A DNA stretch of 64,000 bases from Linyphia triangularis (Eukaryota; Arthropoda; Arachnida; Araneae; Linyphiidae). The stretch's first letter is position 1. Each line of letters begins with the position of its first letter. The stretch is taken from NCBI GenBank assembly GCA_963978545.1, contig OZ021721.1:103276366-103340365 (forward strand), written 5' to 3'. The notes beneath the pieces were generated by a model. The model did not search any database. It worked only from the letters and a program-made list of their open reading frames with translations, and was not told the origin of the DNA. Position numbers and translations under genes: made by a program. Below are positions 62,000 through 64,000 of this stretch, one piece after another.

Positions 62000-62540
62000 A
62001 TTATTCTCGAACATATAATCATTGAGAATATATTAATTCTACTTTAAAATGAATACGAAAAGAGAGAACTCTTTTTAAGATATCATGAATAGTAACATTT
62101 AATTACTAATAAATAACTAATAGAAATATTTGGATAACATTGCAGAGTCTTAAGGGTCGGGCCTTTAGACTCGTGAGATCTATTGATTTATAAAATTTTC
62201 TATCAGCTGTCTTATGAGGTTTCTGAAATTATCCATTTTATTACTGTTTGAGATATAATTATCGAGAATCTATTAAGTATTCTAATTTTGAAATGAATCC
62301 GACGAACCCTATAAGTAACTTTTTGAGAGATCCCAAAATGAATATCGTGTTTATGGTAACTTTATTACTACAGGACATGATGAATTAATAAACGATAACT
62401 ACAAGATTTGGATAACTTTAGCGGAAGGATCCTAGAAATTTATTTTGAATCACACACAAACACTGTTCCGTAGGTCTCTTGATTTCCCAAATTTTCTATC
62501 AGTTGCCTTATGAGGCTTATTAAATTATTTATTTAAATAC
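62000..62540. repeat. diverged tandem pair, about 240-295 bp
   Basis: AAATTTTCTATCAGCTGTCT near 62196 and AAATTTTCTATCAGTTGCCT near 62490 end the two copies; ATTGAGAATATATTAA and ATCGAGAATCTATTAA mark their starts. Confidence 0.75.
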
Positions 62541-63316
62541 ATTAAATTTTTATAAAAAAAAAATTGATGATAAAAAAAACTTAAATATGCGCTTTTTGTT
62601 TAAGTATGTTACAAACATCAAAGTTTAATAATTTTACAATTCAGTTAAGTGTATTAATTTTATATGATCAATTCTTGCAATGATATTTTTAAGTAGAATC
62701 AAAGACTTCCTGTATTATTTCCATAATATTTGTTAAAGACTTTTCATTAAGTTGTGTTATTAAACTGGATTTGTTATTACTTTTTTATATAATGATAATG
62801 AGCTAGTTTTTAACGATAAATAATAATTCTTAAAATTATAAGGAATTAATAAAATTTATAATTACAACTTTTTACTGCATACTAATTTTCAATAATTGTA
62901 ATATTAGCTTGGATCAGTTAAAGTGAAAAAAAAAAAATACTAATAATAATAATAAATTGCTCAATTAAAAAAAAGATAGTGAATAGTAATTGAGATGGAG
63001 AAATGAGAAATAATATTCACTTACCATTTCAATAATCCAAGCCAGAAAATAATTCTGAAATCTTATCGTTTCTTTTAGTATATATTTTAAACAAATTCAG
63101 AATAACATATTTAAATATGTGTTTCCTCTTCTGGGTATCGTCGTGCACTTTTAAAGTTTACTTTTTACGTAGAATGCAGCATTATGTCACAGGTCAAAGA
63201 ACTTCAGTTGAAGTTCAATGCCAGAAAACAGTCATTGCTAAAGGAATAAATCAGCAGAGGAAAAGAGCAGGAAGTGTGTATAAACCATTGTGCTCAAAGA
63301 CGTTACAATATCTTAC
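62541..63316. other. AT-rich, probably intron if the next exon is real
   Basis: Plus-strand frames at 63117-63456 overlap the minus-strand candidate exon and are taken as shadows. Confidence 0.35.
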
Positions 63317-63524
63317 GGCCTCTACTTGGAAGGAAGAGTTCTATTTCTGCATTTTGTTCTTCTCCTTCACGTAAATCTACTAGAAGGAACGCCGAAGATG
63401 ATTTACGGTTCCTACGATGGTGCATTTCCATAAGTTCGGTTTTAGATAGTTTCTAAATTTCGTTTTTCTAGATATCCAATAGATAAATCTTGATCCTTGG
63501 CACGCACTGCTTTAAGTTGTTCCT
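63317..63524 (-). CDS. candidate internal exon with a frameshift
   Basis: Minus strand. An acceptor (TTTGACGATTCAG) precedes 63524 and a consensus donor GGCC|GTAAGA follows 63317. The first part reads EQLKAVRAKDQDLSIGYLEK and RNLETI before a stop. From about 63440 the frame shifts by one base and reads KTELMEMHHRRNRK, then SSSAFLLVDLREGEEQNAEI, then ELFLPSRG to the donor. Both parts are rich in charged residues and suggest helices, unlike the AT-rich flanks. One missing or extra base would join them, so this is either a pseudogene exon or a sequencing or assembly error. Family not recognised. Confidence 0.4.
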
Positions 63525-64000
63525 CTGAATCGTCAAAGAAGAAAACATGAATATGATATATATGGTAATATAGAATGAGTTTTTCAAGTCATAGTAAAAA
63601 AAGATAGATGATTTTTCATCTAAAAATATATTTAGGTTTAATTCATTTCTTCTGGCTGTGTCTCAATATAATTTATGAAATAAATAAATTATAAAATGAA
63701 TATTAATTTAAAATAATTTCATTCCATCTTTTTTGGTAGATAAATATATGGCGTGTAATTTATTGTTTTGTAATCCAAGTTTAAGTAGTCATATGGATAA
63801 TCTTATTGATGCTAAAAATGATGCATATGCTAAAGCATAATATACCCTGATATACATTCCAACTGGAACACAAATATCATAAAAAGACATTCAACTGGAA
63901 TTTAATCACTGCCTAGTTACTTTGCGGCATAGAACTTAGATCGATTTGGTAATATCTATTTTGAGGTTACTGCTGACAATTATTCCTTCTTTTGATTCCT
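63525..64000. other. AT-rich flank, nothing seen
   Basis: No feature noticed. Confidence 0.4.

Noticed and set aside
63117..63456. Plus-strand frames of 85 and 60 codons
   Set aside because: They overlap the better minus-strand exon candidate with a consensus donor and are probably its shadows.

Overview
The window is AT-rich (roughly two-thirds A+T by eye), dominated by repeats, and has no long intact protein gene, rRNA, functional tRNA or CRISPR array. It looks like intergenic and intronic DNA of an animal. tRNA-derived SINEs, hAT-, Tc1/mariner- and piggyBac-type non-autonomous elements, long AT-type microsatellites and local tandem duplications suggest an arthropod, perhaps an arachnid. 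That placement is inference, not a database result.

Layout. 1-3.1 kb holds a GC island with a candidate exon and a second weak exon. 3.1-10.3 kb is nearly continuous repeat: an (AAAC)n tract, a 23-27 bp minisatellite, tandem arrays of about 235, 250, 295, 243 and 195 bp, a SINE, and a 512-bp hAT-type element with an exact 8-bp target duplication. 10.3-17 kb is mostly plain AT-rich DNA with a 315-bp array, a 26-bp minisatellite and two short membrane-protein-like ORFs. 17.0-21.0 kb is a composite: two direct copies of one TIR element enclose 2.4 kb, with one 8-bp duplication outside and another inside. 23.1-28.6 kb is a tandem duplication, a 295-bp array interrupted by a palindromic TA-flanked MITE, and a complete hAT-type element whose left end is what the array repeats. 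29.0-37.9 kb has a piggyBac-type MITE, SINEs, a 444-bp array and a third copy of the 17-kb element. 38.5-48.5 kb has a near-perfect 386-bp triplication, a TTAA-flanked TIR element, another SINE and a two-type satellite-like array of 13 monomers. 49.2-64 kb has a second TTAA element, microsatellites, a 181-bp hAT MITE, a full-length SINE and a TA-flanked MITE.

Genes. Only candidate exons can be offered. They were picked from islands of higher GC, amino-acid composition and splice consensus. The best are on the minus strand at 63317-63524 (frameshifted), 55623-55748 (terminal), 54265-54391 and 50712-50814 (phases compatible with each other), and on the plus strand at 1098-1313. At this base composition an open frame of 40 codons occurs often by chance, and even the longest non-repeat ORF (117 aa at 42.6 kb) is near chance level, so all gene calls are tentative. 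None of the products is recognised.

The mobile elements are the strongest content. Nine insertions can be delimited by their target-site duplications, and several show how the local tandem arrays and composites arose.
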